Source: Plantago major
Lineage: Eukaryota; Streptophyta; Magnoliopsida; Lamiales; Plantaginaceae
Reading direction: 5' to 3'
DNA length: 64,000 bases
NCBI GenBank assembly: GCA_026545765.1
Contig: CM048839.1
Coordinates: forward strand, 2,170,001 to 2,234,000
Shown in pieces: positions 37,166 to 48,763 of the stretch. A model generated the notes under the pieces. It saw only the letters and a list, made by a program, of their open reading frames with translations. It ran no database searches and was not told where the DNA came from. The position numbers and the translations under genes were made by a program. Position 1 is the first letter of the stretch, and each line of letters starts with the position of its first letter.

Positions 37166-37495
37166 GGTAGTTTGATCTATATATATGATAAGCACTATCA
37201 TGCATACGCTTAAGAATGCTATAGTGAAAATTGGTATATTTAAGGTGGTTCAAAAAATAATGTATAATATGTAGATCATAATTTGTAAGAATAACAAATT
37301 CTTGACGTACAAGAATAATAGTTTTGCATTGAGTAAAATCTAGTAAATTACTGGTAAGACTTGACTTCATATGAAGGCATCCGTACCTGTAAAAGTATAA
37401 GGATATACGCTTAGATGTATTATAAATTGAGAAACATAAAACAAAAATGAAATTATGCAAGTTAACAAATATATATATGAAAAAATAAATTTACC

Positions 37496-40400
37496 TCATA
37501 ATTTATCGAAAACTTCTTTGTAAACCACGTTGGTTGTCGTGTCGTACGTCTCACCTTCATTATCACATATGAGTACTTTCAGTCCCTTTCTACTTATAAC
37601 TCTAGAGAGAGCAACATACAGTTGTCTGTGGTTGAATACAGGAGAAGGTAGGTAGAGACCGACATGAGAGAGAGACTGTCCCTGACTTTTATTTATTGTC
37701 ATTGCAAAGTAGACGGATATAGAAAACTGTCTCCTATAAAAACTTGGAGGAAACTTAATCTCATCAGATGGGCTCATCGTCATCCTAGGGATGAAAACCT
37801 TTTGACCGGCATTCATTTCAGATATCATTCTTGCTTCTATGATATGTTTCCCCAGATTAGTTACTATAAGCCTTGTTCCATTGTACAACTCAGAAGCCTG
37901 GTCAATATTTCTCAAAAGCATAATCATGCATCCAACCTTAGGCACTATTCTATGATTAGGTAGTCCCGAGCAATTAATAATGTTCAATAATTCTACTGAG
38001 AATAATTCTGCCATTTCACTATCTCATCGACTTGCTTATGCTATCAGCACTCAAGTAATCCACAGAATCACCATGCATTTTAGACATAACATAGTCATTA
38101 ATCTCATTGATCATTTCATTAGTCGGTGCAAGAATAGCACAGTGATGGAAGTATTCCGGATCTATAGTTGGATAGGCTAAATGATCCAAAAGGGAAGGAT
38201 ATGTGCAGTCTACAATGGTGGAAATAGGATTACTTACTTCACGAATAAGTATGTCATCAGGTAACTTGATGTCTACCTCGCCATCATTGGGTTCGCCCGC
38301 GAACCCATCACCGACTTGTAGTATCCACTCCACAAAATCTTTAGTTTCATTAACCTCAACAGCTGATGATCCGGTCTGAATAGAAAAAATGGTGTTAATT
38401 AAAAAGAACAACATAACAGAACAATTCATATGATAGTAACTGAGAATTTTTACAGTTTACCTGCAATCGCATGTTTTTTGTGAGTTTTAGAACCTCACAT
38501 GAATCCCACAGTATCGAAGAGCATAGAGAGGCATTTACAATATCAAATCTGCTACCACCAGGAACAACTGGCAAAATTTGCCTGAAATCTCCACTGAATA
38601 CCACTACTAAGCCACCGAAAGGATCATCTGGACATTTCATAACATCTCTTAGACTCCTGTCGAGTGCCTCAAAGCAATGTTTGTTGGTCATCGGTGCCTC
38701 ATCCCAAATTATAAGTTTGGTTTGCTTGAGTAAGCCGGTGACATCAGAATCCTGCTTCAACTTGCTGCATGTTGATTCCTCATGACACTTAATAGGAATA
38801 CCAAACCTAGAATGAGCAATCCTACCTCTAGGTAGCAAGAGTGATGCAATACCACTTAATGCTACTAGAAGCACTATATCTCCTCTAGCACGCAAGCCGG
38901 AACATAACATCCTCCAAATAAAAGTCTTGACTATACCACCATAGTCGTATAAAAAGAACACACCACCTCTGCCCACGTCAACTGCATCCATAATCTTATC
39001 GTAAATTGTACGCTCAAACTGTTGGTATTTTTGGTCAGAATATACTCTAAGTATACGCAGCGGAATTTCAAAATTTTGGACCAACATGATAACAATAATT
39101 TAACGTGTTTAACATCTAAACGAACAGAAGCTTACTCTGATAGCAACTCCGATTAGTGACTGGAAACTTGAAATTCAGCGTCAGCAAATTCCAGCAAGTC
39201 GTCGATCTGTTCGTCCGTGTATGCTTCTTCGAGATCCTCCAGTTCCTCTCCAAGCAAGTCCCAATCTTCGTGCAAATCCAGGTTGCCGATATTACCTCGA
39301 ACCTTGGTATCCACAGGAAATTCTTCTACCAATAAGAATGCTAGGAGATTCTTTGTACGGATGTATGAAGTGTATTTTTTTTCCAAAGACAAAATCTGAT
39401 TTTATCTTCTTCTTCTGTTTTGTCTGCAAGTTCTCATAGTGTTTTCTAATAGCAATCTGATAGCAATCTGATAGTAATATATTCTATCACATTTCATCAT
39501 TACCAGACAGCACCACAAGACAAAGTACTGGCCAAAAGGAAAAGAGGAAGAAAAAGCGTGTGGGAAAGAGCAGAGGTGGGGACGTGCTGTCCCCACCATC
39601 ATTAACCTCTGGCGCGTCAAGAAAAATGTTGCACGCGTCAGTCTTCAACTTTGTTGGGCTTCAGCCCAGCTCTCTCTCTTTCTTTCCCTCTTCTTTTCGA
39701 TTTCTTTTGTCCCATTTACAATTCTAAGCCCAACTTAGGTATTGGACTTCAATTCTAAATTAGTCCAAGTACCACACTTCATTTTAATTGCTCAAGTCCA
39801 ATATGAACCAATTAAAATTATTCTCATATTATTTACTATAAATAATATTTATTTATTAACATCCTTGGTTTGGTAGAGTACTTTCCATATAGTGTGACCC
39901 ATAGGGCCTTATATATTAATCACTAATCCAATTAGGTTCTCGGTGAAACTCCTAGACAATTTACCGGACAATATTAATATATAAGGACGTTTGTGAAGAT
40001 ATACAAACCACCTGTAATGTAAGGCTCCAATGATGGTAAGGTCCTTTCATTCACGAATACTCGAATAAGTCTAGAACTTGATATATTATGTTTGTTCCAA
40101 TAACTTATTCATTTCTTTCTCAATCTTGTTAGTTGATCCTCGAACATATTCAAACACCATTTTGAATATCTCGTAATGCATTGGCCAATGACTAACGATC
40201 AACCTAACTATGAGATGTAAAGTATTCTCTCCAATGTCTATTGCGAGGAAAGAATCCTATCTTGGCTCAACTACTCCCATGTGCTTCGTGATGCACCTAA
40301 CACATGCCGTATCTACCCCATTAGGAGTGCAAGCATTGGTCATGGTCAAAGTACATCACTTAGCACATGTAGTCAGTATTGACCTCAAGACTAAGGACTA

Positions 40401-41100
40401 ATACATCACCTTACACACCGATACTTCCATAGACATATAAATAGAATTAACCAAATGGTTTCTCGGTGGGTCTACCAACACCCTCCAAGGTGTCCATGTA
40501 TCCATCATGAATGACCAAGTCATTCGTGAGAGCTACTACATTCTCCAAGAATATGATCAGATCACATGCCAATCTCTAACATGCGTCATTGATATCCCAA
40601 ATCTCAATGACACTCGATTGGGGCCATTTTAGGACTTACGTTCTGTCATCCAAGTTCTCACACACTTGGTGATAACGTGCAGTCCATGAGAACATCCTAT
40701 CGAATTATTCAAACAACCAAATAATAACTCAATAGATGCAATGCCAAATAACAATATTATAAACGATAATAAACTGAATGTGATCAAAGTACATATCATC
40801 CTCATAAATAGTTGTCTCTAGGACATACATACTTTCACAAACGTGGGTACAGTCCATCGAATTTTGATCTCATGACATTTCCGTCGTATGACATCTCATC
40901 AACTATAAACTGTTTCGTGGCGTTGTCAGTTATAGACTCATCTGGGATTGGCATAGGCTCAAAAAAAGCAAGACTGTTGCAGTTTGCTTTCGGTAGCTTC
41001 TCAATTTCAAGAAACGCTAGGTTATGGATTTGTTCATCAGTAAGCCTCAAACCTGAATCGCGGAATGAATCGAAATAAGTAATAAGTAAATGTATAGCAT
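37496..41100 (-). pseudogene. Helitron Pif1-type DNA helicase region, disrupted
   Basis: From the 5' side (high coordinates): a helicase lead-in (about 41050-40841), interruption by the solo LTR, then the core (39050-38461), a GT-AG intron at 38376-38460, and further core to 37496. Motifs are Walker A-like GGIVKT (canonical GGTGKT is lost), Walker B LIIWDEAPM, motif III-like GDFRQILPVVPGG, KLTKNMRLQ, and the C-terminal [15 protein letters not shown] and LYVALSRV motifs typical of Pif1/RecD-like enzymes. A frameshift near 38015-38025 separates the last part. The protein would unwind DNA during rolling-circle transposition, but this copy cannot be functional. Confidence 0.88.
39060..40838 (-). 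mobile_element. Solo LTR of a Ty1/copia retrotransposon inserted in the Helitron helicase
   Basis: About 1.8 kb without the helicase frame separates ...KFDGLYPR (ending near 40838) from SDQKYQQFERTIYDK (starting near 39050). On the minus strand it begins close to TATGTCCTAGAGACAAC, similar to the start of Angela/Tork-type copia LTRs, and ends near TTCCGCTGCGTATAC. No gag, pol or primer site is inside, so it looks like a solo LTR left by recombination. Exact termini and the 5-bp duplication could not be fixed. Confidence 0.6.
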
Positions 41101-41139
41101 TTTCGTATTTCGGTAAAATATAAAATTTACTAACAAATT

Positions 41140-44060
41140 ACCAGGATTATGAGAAGTTTTTTGCTTGATGTATAGAATGTTGTCGATAAGTTACATGTCT
41201 TCCTCCATACCTCCTCTGGTCTCGCCATGCTTGAGAAAGAAGAAGCATCGATCGTAAAAAGATGACGAAGGAAGCGTGCTAATCCCGGTGACTTGCCTCA
41301 ATAATTCCACGGACATACTCCCGTCATACATTAGTTGGCGTAAAGCCACACATGAGTCCTTGAGGTCTAAATAAACAACAGTTCCTTTGTTCTAATATCC
41401 TGTAAATATGCTGCACCTCTAACATGATTCAACATAAGTCGCATATAGTACATATTTTCAAATGCCATTGGCACATTATACATGCTTCCAACAGCTTGTG
41501 CCTTGGTTTTCCTACGGGACCACTTCTTCAGGCCATCCTTCCAGTAATACTCACGGGGCAACTCAGGATACGTTAATTTCCTAGCTTCCGGGTCAACCTT
41601 GTTCAGCTCAAACCATTCAAGAAACTTTGACTGCTTAACTGAAGGCTGATCAAGCAGATCCGGCATGAAATCTCCATCTCTGAAAGGTACCCGCTGCTCA
41701 TCCTCTAGATGAAATGCCAAACTCTCAACCGCAGGTATCCTATAATGTATCTAGAATTAAAAAATTCTCCATATTGTCTCACATGCTGAAACATATTGGC
41801 AATCCGTATGCCTCTTAATCTCATCATTATTATTTATGTCTATGAATGTAACACCCGCTCTGTCCCTTCCTTTCAACATGTACTTGAACAAATATTTCAT
41901 TGAACCCTGCCTTTATAGTATTCTATGTTAATGTGAGATTGGTACTTCAGGAGCAACTGAGCATTGTAAGGGACAACAAAACTGTTTAAAAACGTCATAT
42001 ACTAAGTATACTAAGTTCGACAACAAATAAATCTAGGTTTACGACAATAAACTAAGCATAATATTTAATTAATATAAACCTACATGTTGTCAAGCTGAAC
42101 TCCATTTTTATCAACGGTGACACCTGTGTCCCTTCTTCGATATATGTGATATCCAGCATCGAAAACATAGGTATTTTCGTTGTAGCTATTTGGAAAATGT
42201 TTGGAGCACGTGTTATCCTCCATGCATGGAGAAGTGGGTCTAGCCGGACCACATGGTTCGTGAATCATATGGGTTGACACTACATCGTACAATTCTGGAT
42301 TAGTATCCTTGTCGGGTAACTCTGCACATATGTAGTCATCAATGTTATTTTTAATCTTCTCCTCACCCGCCTTATTCAGGATTACCAAAATATGAACATG
42401 CAGAAGTCCTCGCTTTTGGAACTCAACGATGTATATGACTAAAAAAATTCATAGTAATAGATATTATAAAGCATTTTTGGATTTCATAGAATATAAACAT
42501 GTAGAGACAAAAAAAAAAAAAAAAACCAACTTACGTGCTTTTGGTTTTCCAAACATATGTCCATCCTTTATATCACTGATCAACTCATCGAGTTTCATCT
42601 TGAAGAGTCGACATATGATATCAGGCTTGTCTTCCGGTCTCAACCCAAGACTCTCAACATACCTTGTGATCTCCGGCCATTTTGGATTGCATGTAAATGT
42701 TATGAACATGCACGGATATCCTGCCCACTTGTATATAGCCATAGAATCCTGGTACATCTGCATGTACCATCTAGCACCCCCTAGATAAGATGATGGCAGT
42801 ATGAAGAGACTGCCACATGATGTAGGATCATATTCAAAGTTATCAACTTTGCTGGCAATCTTCTTATAAGATTTGTATCTAAGCTTTGGTGATTATGACG
42901 AATCCACTGAAGTCTTTGTGACTGCATCATCATGTAGGAATCAACAATAAAATGTTGAAACAATCTCCTGCCAAGTATAAGCTGGTGACCTTCTCCCTCC
43001 CTGTGTTGAATTCTGAATGCTAAGAACTCCCTAAGTGTGAAATCTGGCCTCTTACTGTATGTAGTTCTAGGTATCTCTGTATACCAACCATCTTCTGCAT
43101 ACACGAACAATAGTGGGTAATGCAGAGGGATATAGCATGGAAGAAATTCATTTATCCTTTGCAAATATCCAATCGACTTCAACTCAACCATGATATCCCT
43201 CTTATGCCTCACATTCTCAATGTCTCCTTCAATAATGGCAGCAACCTCTGATGCAGTAGGTAAATTATAGGTCCGTCCATCCTTGGCACGTTTTGCTATA
43301 AGCTGCAGACTAATATATGTTGAGTTATTAAGAGATATACGATCCCTAGCCATCCTATATGTTTTGGCATAAGGATTATATTGGTCGACCATATCTTTGA
43401 TCTTTGGTATTCTGAAGTGTCCAAACCCTTCCCATCACCACTGACATACATGCATATATACAAATTTACTTAAATGAACTAATTATCGCGTAACATTATT
43501 ATTATAAGGAATTTATTAAACAATATATAGATATTACTGGCACTAACCCAAAAGCATTGATTTTGTTCTGTACTTCGTGCTCAGTGTCATAGATGTATAG
43601 TTGAGCAAACTTTGGTTCTTTTCCTTCGTCTGGCAACAAAGAGCCAATTTTGTGAAAATTCTGACCACTCATCTTGAAACAATAAGGACCCCGACCTTTG
43701 TTAACCTCTTTGTCTATTTTTCCACCCATAGAAGTAAAAGAGAACATCATGTTATATGCCCATAAGTTCTCAATGATACTCCGACTATTCTCGTGTCTAT
43801 CCTCTAGGAGATCACTTAACAACTGAGGTGGTTGTTGAAGAATTGGAAGCTTGACCAGACCTCTCATGCAACATAGGGTGAACTTAGGATTCTTTTTTTT
43901 TTTTTTTTTTTTTTTGATTAGGTGGTCTCCTTTCTTCAAACCAGAATAAAGCACCATAATGTTCATATTTATACTCTGGATCACCTATGTCCAAATACGT
44001 TGCACATGCATGTGGAGCAATAATTTTATAGGAGAGACTACAAAATATGTAATTGTCATC
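41140..44060 (-). pseudogene. Helitron Rep (HUH endonuclease) region, disrupted
   Basis: Reading from 44060 down, the frame shows YGALFWFEERRP, an A-run of about 23 bases (T-run on the plus strand near 43890-43915), LSDLLEDRHENSR, a frameshift, then MVDQYNPYAKTYRMARDR to about 42800, then YKWAGYPCMFITFTCNPKWP. A 96-bp GT-AG intron is plausible at 42439-42534. The HUH motif follows as GLLHVHILVILNK, and the two-tyrosine motif YLFKYMLKGRDR near 41880. Two stops interrupt WRIF...IHYRIPAVES near 41745-41755. Rep nicks and joins single strands at Helitron ends; catalytic residues are still readable, but the gene is dead. Confidence 0.88.
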
Positions 44061-44739
44061 CATTATCTTATGTTTGCAGAAATAATATCGGAGCTGAAAA
44101 TCTAAGAATTGGACATGTGAAATGGATTGTATTGAACGTTCAAATGTTAAAGTTGACCTCAGTTAGAAATTAGGACATTTTTACAATTGAAAGAATATCA
44201 ATGGATATTATTTGTGCTTTTTCTTAATGTAATAATGTAATGTAATGTAATGGGTGTGCATTAGAGACTTAATTCTTCATATTTTGGGTTGCAATTTATC
44301 TACTTTGTTATTGTTTGTTAACAATAATAATAATATGGGCAGAAATGTATTTTCAGATATTCATTCGAGTTGTGGTCGAGTTTGTGTGGACTAAAATGTA
44401 ATTTTGTTTTTCTCGTTAATTGTCATCTATTTTTACTAATGCGTAATTACAAAATCTAACATGGTGTAGGAATGAAATTTTAACAATTAATTTGTATATC
44501 TTTGCATAATTAATAATGATTTTGATCAATGTCACATAAACCGTTTTCGCACCAGCTCCATTGGGTTGGATTTACCATAATAATAAAATAAATTATTTAC
44601 CATCGAGTATCTATAATTCTAATGGATACTAAATGCTGTATGCCGAATATTTTTTTAAACGAAATATGTGAAAGATACATAAAATTGAGTGTAGAGGTTT
44701 AAAAAAATGCATCCAAGAGCAATGATCATATTGTCAATT

Positions 44740-44955
44740 ATGTGTTCAACGTCATATATGTACCGTTGGCAAAATTTTGGAGTTTGTACTTTGTTGGGCA
44801 ACAATGTTCCAATTTTATGATCATTTTAGCCACCTATCTTAAAGCAATAAGTATATTTTCATTTATTGATTTCCTTGTCTATTTTCAACCCATTGAAGTA
44901 AATGCGAAAATGTTGTTATATGCACTAATAATAGAACAATTATATAAACTGAGTA
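44740..44955 (-). pseudogene. Diverged duplicate of the Helitron Rep N-terminal segment
   Basis: It matches 43580-43795 by eye in the same orientation: GTCATATATGTACCGTTGGC versus GTCATAGATGTATAGTTGAG, and TTGTCTATTTTCAACCCATT versus TTGTCTATTTTTCCACCCAT. It carries many more stops than the main copy. Together with 36870-37165 it brackets the main Rep-helicase gene. Confidence 0.65.
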
Positions 44956-46223
44956 CCTACTGGATAAACAACTAATACTTGTAGAACATATTTTCAAATT
45001 AGTATAGTTCAAAACAATGATCATGGAAAGATCAAAAAAATAAAATTAGAGCATAGCGACTACTAATGGACAAAATTCTACATTAAATGCCTCGATTTCT
45101 TCTATAATGTAAAGAAAAAGATGCAAATCTATAATCTGCAGACTTATGAGATTTAATTACCAAAGAGAAATCCGCTTTAATTAATTAATACATGTTGCAC
45201 TCAAAATTTCGAACCACTCCAGTTGCTAATTTGTCAGTCAAACTTTTCACACCTTTTAAAGGAACCATAAGACACAAATTTTGACACCAAACAATAATTT
45301 TGGCCATTGATACCTAGCAACAACACCAATACCACCCCTATGTAGACTCTACTTGTCTATAGCATTAAAATTAACTAAAATAATACAAATATCAAGAAAT
45401 AACCAAGGTGCTGCCACAATTGACTATGCAACACATAAAGATCTTTTACTGACTATATCTATTTCATACTTAAAATAGTGCATTAATAATCCAATAAAGT
45501 AAATTTTCAAAATCATAACAAACTCAATATATATAAAGTGAAATTTATATTCAAAATGTTCCATGTAGTAAATATATGAGGTAGAAGGTAATATTTGAAT
45601 AAATAATGAGTAAAAAGTAGAAAATGTGTTAGAATTCATGTTGATGTTGATAAGATAATGGGTTGTATTTAATCCAATGCGTAACTTTATTGGTCATTAT
45701 TAATGTATCCATTCGTAATTATATACCTAAATAAATATTGATTTATTTGATAACTGGAGAAGTATTGAGTATTTAATAAATGCTCTATTTTTAAATTTTC
45801 ATTATTTAAATTTATGTTATTTAATAAAAATAATATTTTAATAAATAAATACTTTAATTAATTAATAAAATATTCAAGTTTGATGTCTATGGATTCGTCT
45901 TGTCGCGGTGAATCTATATATATGTTTAAAATACTTTTCAAAATTTTGTAAATAAATATATATGAGATTAAATATTAATTATGTATTGAGTCAACATACT
46001 AAAAATAAATAATGGGAGTTATATGGTGCATTACATCTTAACAACTTAAAATGTTCCACATCCAACATACCAAATTTAAAATTGTAATAACCAATCAAAA
46101 TCCTTCATATTTCCACATAATTGATGATGTGTAATGCATGAGAATGCTTCAAATGTTTTTCTTTTAATGTATAGATAGATTGAGATTGATGTTGGGGTGG
46201 TACTTGTTTATTTAACTATCCGT
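44956..46223. other. AT-rich Helitron flank without genes
   Basis: No coding gene was recognised. It probably includes the 5' non-coding part of the Helitron up to a candidate end at 46179 and 44 bp of older host DNA before the next LTR. Confidence 0.45.
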
Positions 46224-47033
46224 TGTTAGAATTTTAGTCACCAAAGAGGCTAACCCATGACTTTGCACCTCAACCAAAGGGGCCCCACACGTTGGAAATG
46301 AAGTTTCCTCAAACGTGTATAATCTACTATGGTAGTAGATGACACTTGAGAAAGAATTACTAAATTTCATTGAAAGGTGAAAGAGTAATTGGAGCTCAAA
46401 GTGTGTTGGTTGATGCATTAAATGTGGAATGCGAAGAGTTGGAAATGGAAGAAGTTCCACATGGCTAAAATTGGGAAAGAAATAACTAGTTATAAGTCCA
46501 AGACTTGTTTAATAGTTTGGGCCCCAAGGGGCACCCATGGTTTTGGAAGGGGGGAGGAGCTAGATGGCTCCATCACTTGACCATACGCGCCGCCTGGCTT
46601 CGTTAGGAGCCGGGCCCGGGTCCGTGGATTCGCGGTCTTGAGTTAATTGTAATCTTCTTGGGCCAGAAACATATTGTGTTTGGTTAAGCCCAATAGAGAG
46701 TCTGAAACAGAAAAAGCCCAACATATGCGTCTGTTTGGTTTGGACTTAAGCGAACATATCTGTCCATTCGCTGAGGGATGTAACTGAACGGGAAAATTCA
46801 AACAGGTGTGTCCGTTTGAATTTTTATTTATCTGAGGACTGCTCAAAAAGCTACATCTATTGATCGCAACTCTTCGAAATTATAAATAGACCCCCAGATT
46901 CGGATTTTCTACTCACTCGAAATCCATCCTTCTTTCTTCTCTCTTAACTCTCTAAAAGCCTGAATAAACCTTTATTGTATTAATTCGCCGAGTTAGAGTT
47001 CGAGTGCTAGAACTCTAATTCAAATACTGATGT
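46224..47033 (+). mobile_element. Partial LTR of a further copia-type retrotransposon
   Basis: It begins TGTTAGAATTTTAGTC and runs through a long U3 to a TATA-like TTATAAATAG (about 46880) and an AATAAA near 46968. It is then cut at about 47033, where the Sirevirus-like LTR starts. The R/U5 end, primer site and internal region are missing, so this is a truncated LTR or a solo LTR interrupted by the later insertion. The family is not the same as its right neighbour. Confidence 0.5.
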
Positions 47034-48645
47034 TGTTAGGAATATCTGTTTAGATTTTGATCAGCAACTTAATGACTTATCTTAGCTCAGAAAGGTGGTT
47101 AGTACTCTTGGTTCACTTGAACACTGTAAAAGAGGAAACTCACCAAGTATGATAGTCTAGCAAATCTTGTATAGGATGTTAGGTATCTGAATGTAATTTT
47201 TATTCCTCTAAAGAAGACCAAGAAGAAGGCATCCAGCAGGAAAAGTTCAACGGATTTGAAGATTTGAAGACTGCACAAGATTGCTGAAGACAAGGGTTTT
47301 CAGATACATATGACCAGATATCTTGAAGACACAAGCGTTTTTAAATAAACAGTGTTGCAAAAGATATCTGAGAAATAAAAGGTTTCTGAAACGAGGAAAG
47401 TGCCCACAGATATCTACACTCAGATACCTTGGACATAAACTATGTTTCTGAAAAGAAATATATTATAACAAGTTGTTTCAACAAGTGGTATCTGGAGTTG
47501 TGATAATCTTTGAAAAAGGACGTGCAAAGCTTCAGAGAACTCTGATAGTATAAGATCTCTGATACAATGCATAGTTCCGTTGGCACTACAGGACAAAGTA
47601 TAGTACAATGCATTGAATGCGCGGACATAAATGTCTGAACAAAAACGGTAAGCTTCTGAAGAAGAAGACAAACGTACTACAGTACTATACTCAGATATCA
47701 ATAGTTTGAATTTGATTTAAGCCTAACGGATACTATTCAAACGACACTCAAATTCATCTATAAATATCAACACTTAGACTGCTTGAGAACACACCTTAGA
47801 ACACTGAATACACCTTGAACTTGCATTGAATACTCTCACACAAGCTCTCTCAAGCACACTACTTACCTTCAAGCTTTCTGTTGCGACCAAAGCTCTTGAT
47901 TCTAAGTAGCACAAAAGTTCTAAGTGTCCTGATCCTTAACAAGCATTGCTATATGTGAAAGAGTTGAATTAAGATTTGATATCTGAGATTCATTCTCTTG
48001 AACATTTATCATAGACTTGGGTCAGTAAAGAACAAGATACCATACATTGCAAAGTGTATTAAGTATACTTGATTCTCAGAGCTATTTGCATAACTGAACA
48101 AGTTATTAAAGAAGCTCACCTGAAAAAGTACCTTAACGAACACCTTAATTGGCGTGGAGTACATGAAGTACTTAGTTTGGGAAACTAAGGAACAACTCCA
48201 GGAAAAAGGTTTCTGAGTACACGAAGTACTTGGCTGTGAAAGTCGGAGAATAACTCAGGGGGAACACTTGGTTGGGAACCTAGTGTAATTAGGAATCGAG
48301 AGAAGATATTTGTAAGGTTACATCAATAATCTGTCTTAGTGGATTCTAGGTCTAAGAAAGGCCGAAGTGGATTAGTTGAAGGATTACGCCACCTTCAGAT
48401 ACCACTATAAAAAGACTTGTGTTATTTACTTTCTGCATTTTATTACTTGCTTTATTTACCTTGCAAAGTATTTACACCTATCTTGCTGAGCACGTGCACT
48501 TATCACAGAAAAGTCTTCCGCTCTCTGAAATTAAGTATTAGATACCTTCACAGATATCTGAGAAACTGTGTTTATCGACAAAAGTTTTAAAAGACTATTC
48601 ACCCCCCCCCTCTAGTCTTTTACTTTGCTGTTATCTGGACCAACA
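47034..48645 (+). repeat. 5' LTR of element 1, 1612 bp
   Basis: It starts TGTTAGGAATATCTG and ends TGGACCAACA just before the primer site. A TATA box TATAAATA lies at 47759-47766. U3 carries many AGATATCT palindromes. It contains two copies of a GAGTAC-GAAGTACTT unit (48157 and 48215), against four in the LTR of element 2. A C-run occurs near 48600. Confidence 0.88.
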
Positions 48646-48647
48646 AG

Positions 48648-48660
48648 TGGTATCAGAGCA
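48648..48660 (+). other. Primer binding site of element 1 (initiator Met tRNA)
   Basis: TGGTATCAGAGCA follows the LTR end after 2 bp and is complementary to the 3' end of plant tRNA-iMet, the usual primer of Ty1/copia elements. Confidence 0.9.
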
Positions 48661-48763
48661 GGAGGTTCCCAAGCCTTCTGCACTGAACCTAGATCCCAGA
48701 TAAGTGCCCACTAACTGATCTTCACCTACACTTGATTTTTTTGTTTAGTGTGTTTGCTGCAGG

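Larger units (their letters stand above)
36712..46179 (-). mobile_element. Decayed Helitron with Rep-helicase gene; 3' end firm, 5' end tentative
   Basis: Read on the minus strand, the 3' terminus ends in a 7-bp stem hairpin (36723-36739, CCGTCGA and TCGACGG around a 3-nt loop), 7 spacer bases, and CTAG followed by T (36715-36712), the canonical Helitron ending. A candidate 5' end, A then TCTATCTATACATTAAAAG, is at 46180/46179. The interior encodes an HUH Rep domain and a Pif1-type helicase, interrupted by stops, frameshifts and a solo LTR. Helitrons move by rolling-circle replication and create no target duplication. Diverged extra fragments near both ends suggest that two related copies are nested. 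Confidence 0.75.

Noticed and set aside
39153-39392. 79-codon acidic open frame in the solo LTR
   Set aside because: It lies inside LTR-like DNA and has no homology I recognise; probably chance or leader sequence.
36447-45345. TAGGGGTGG ends at 36447 and (inverted) near 45340 as a single large hAT element
   Set aside because: The inner sequences only loosely match and the flanking 8 bases do not agree (no target duplication). The Helitron terminus lies between them.
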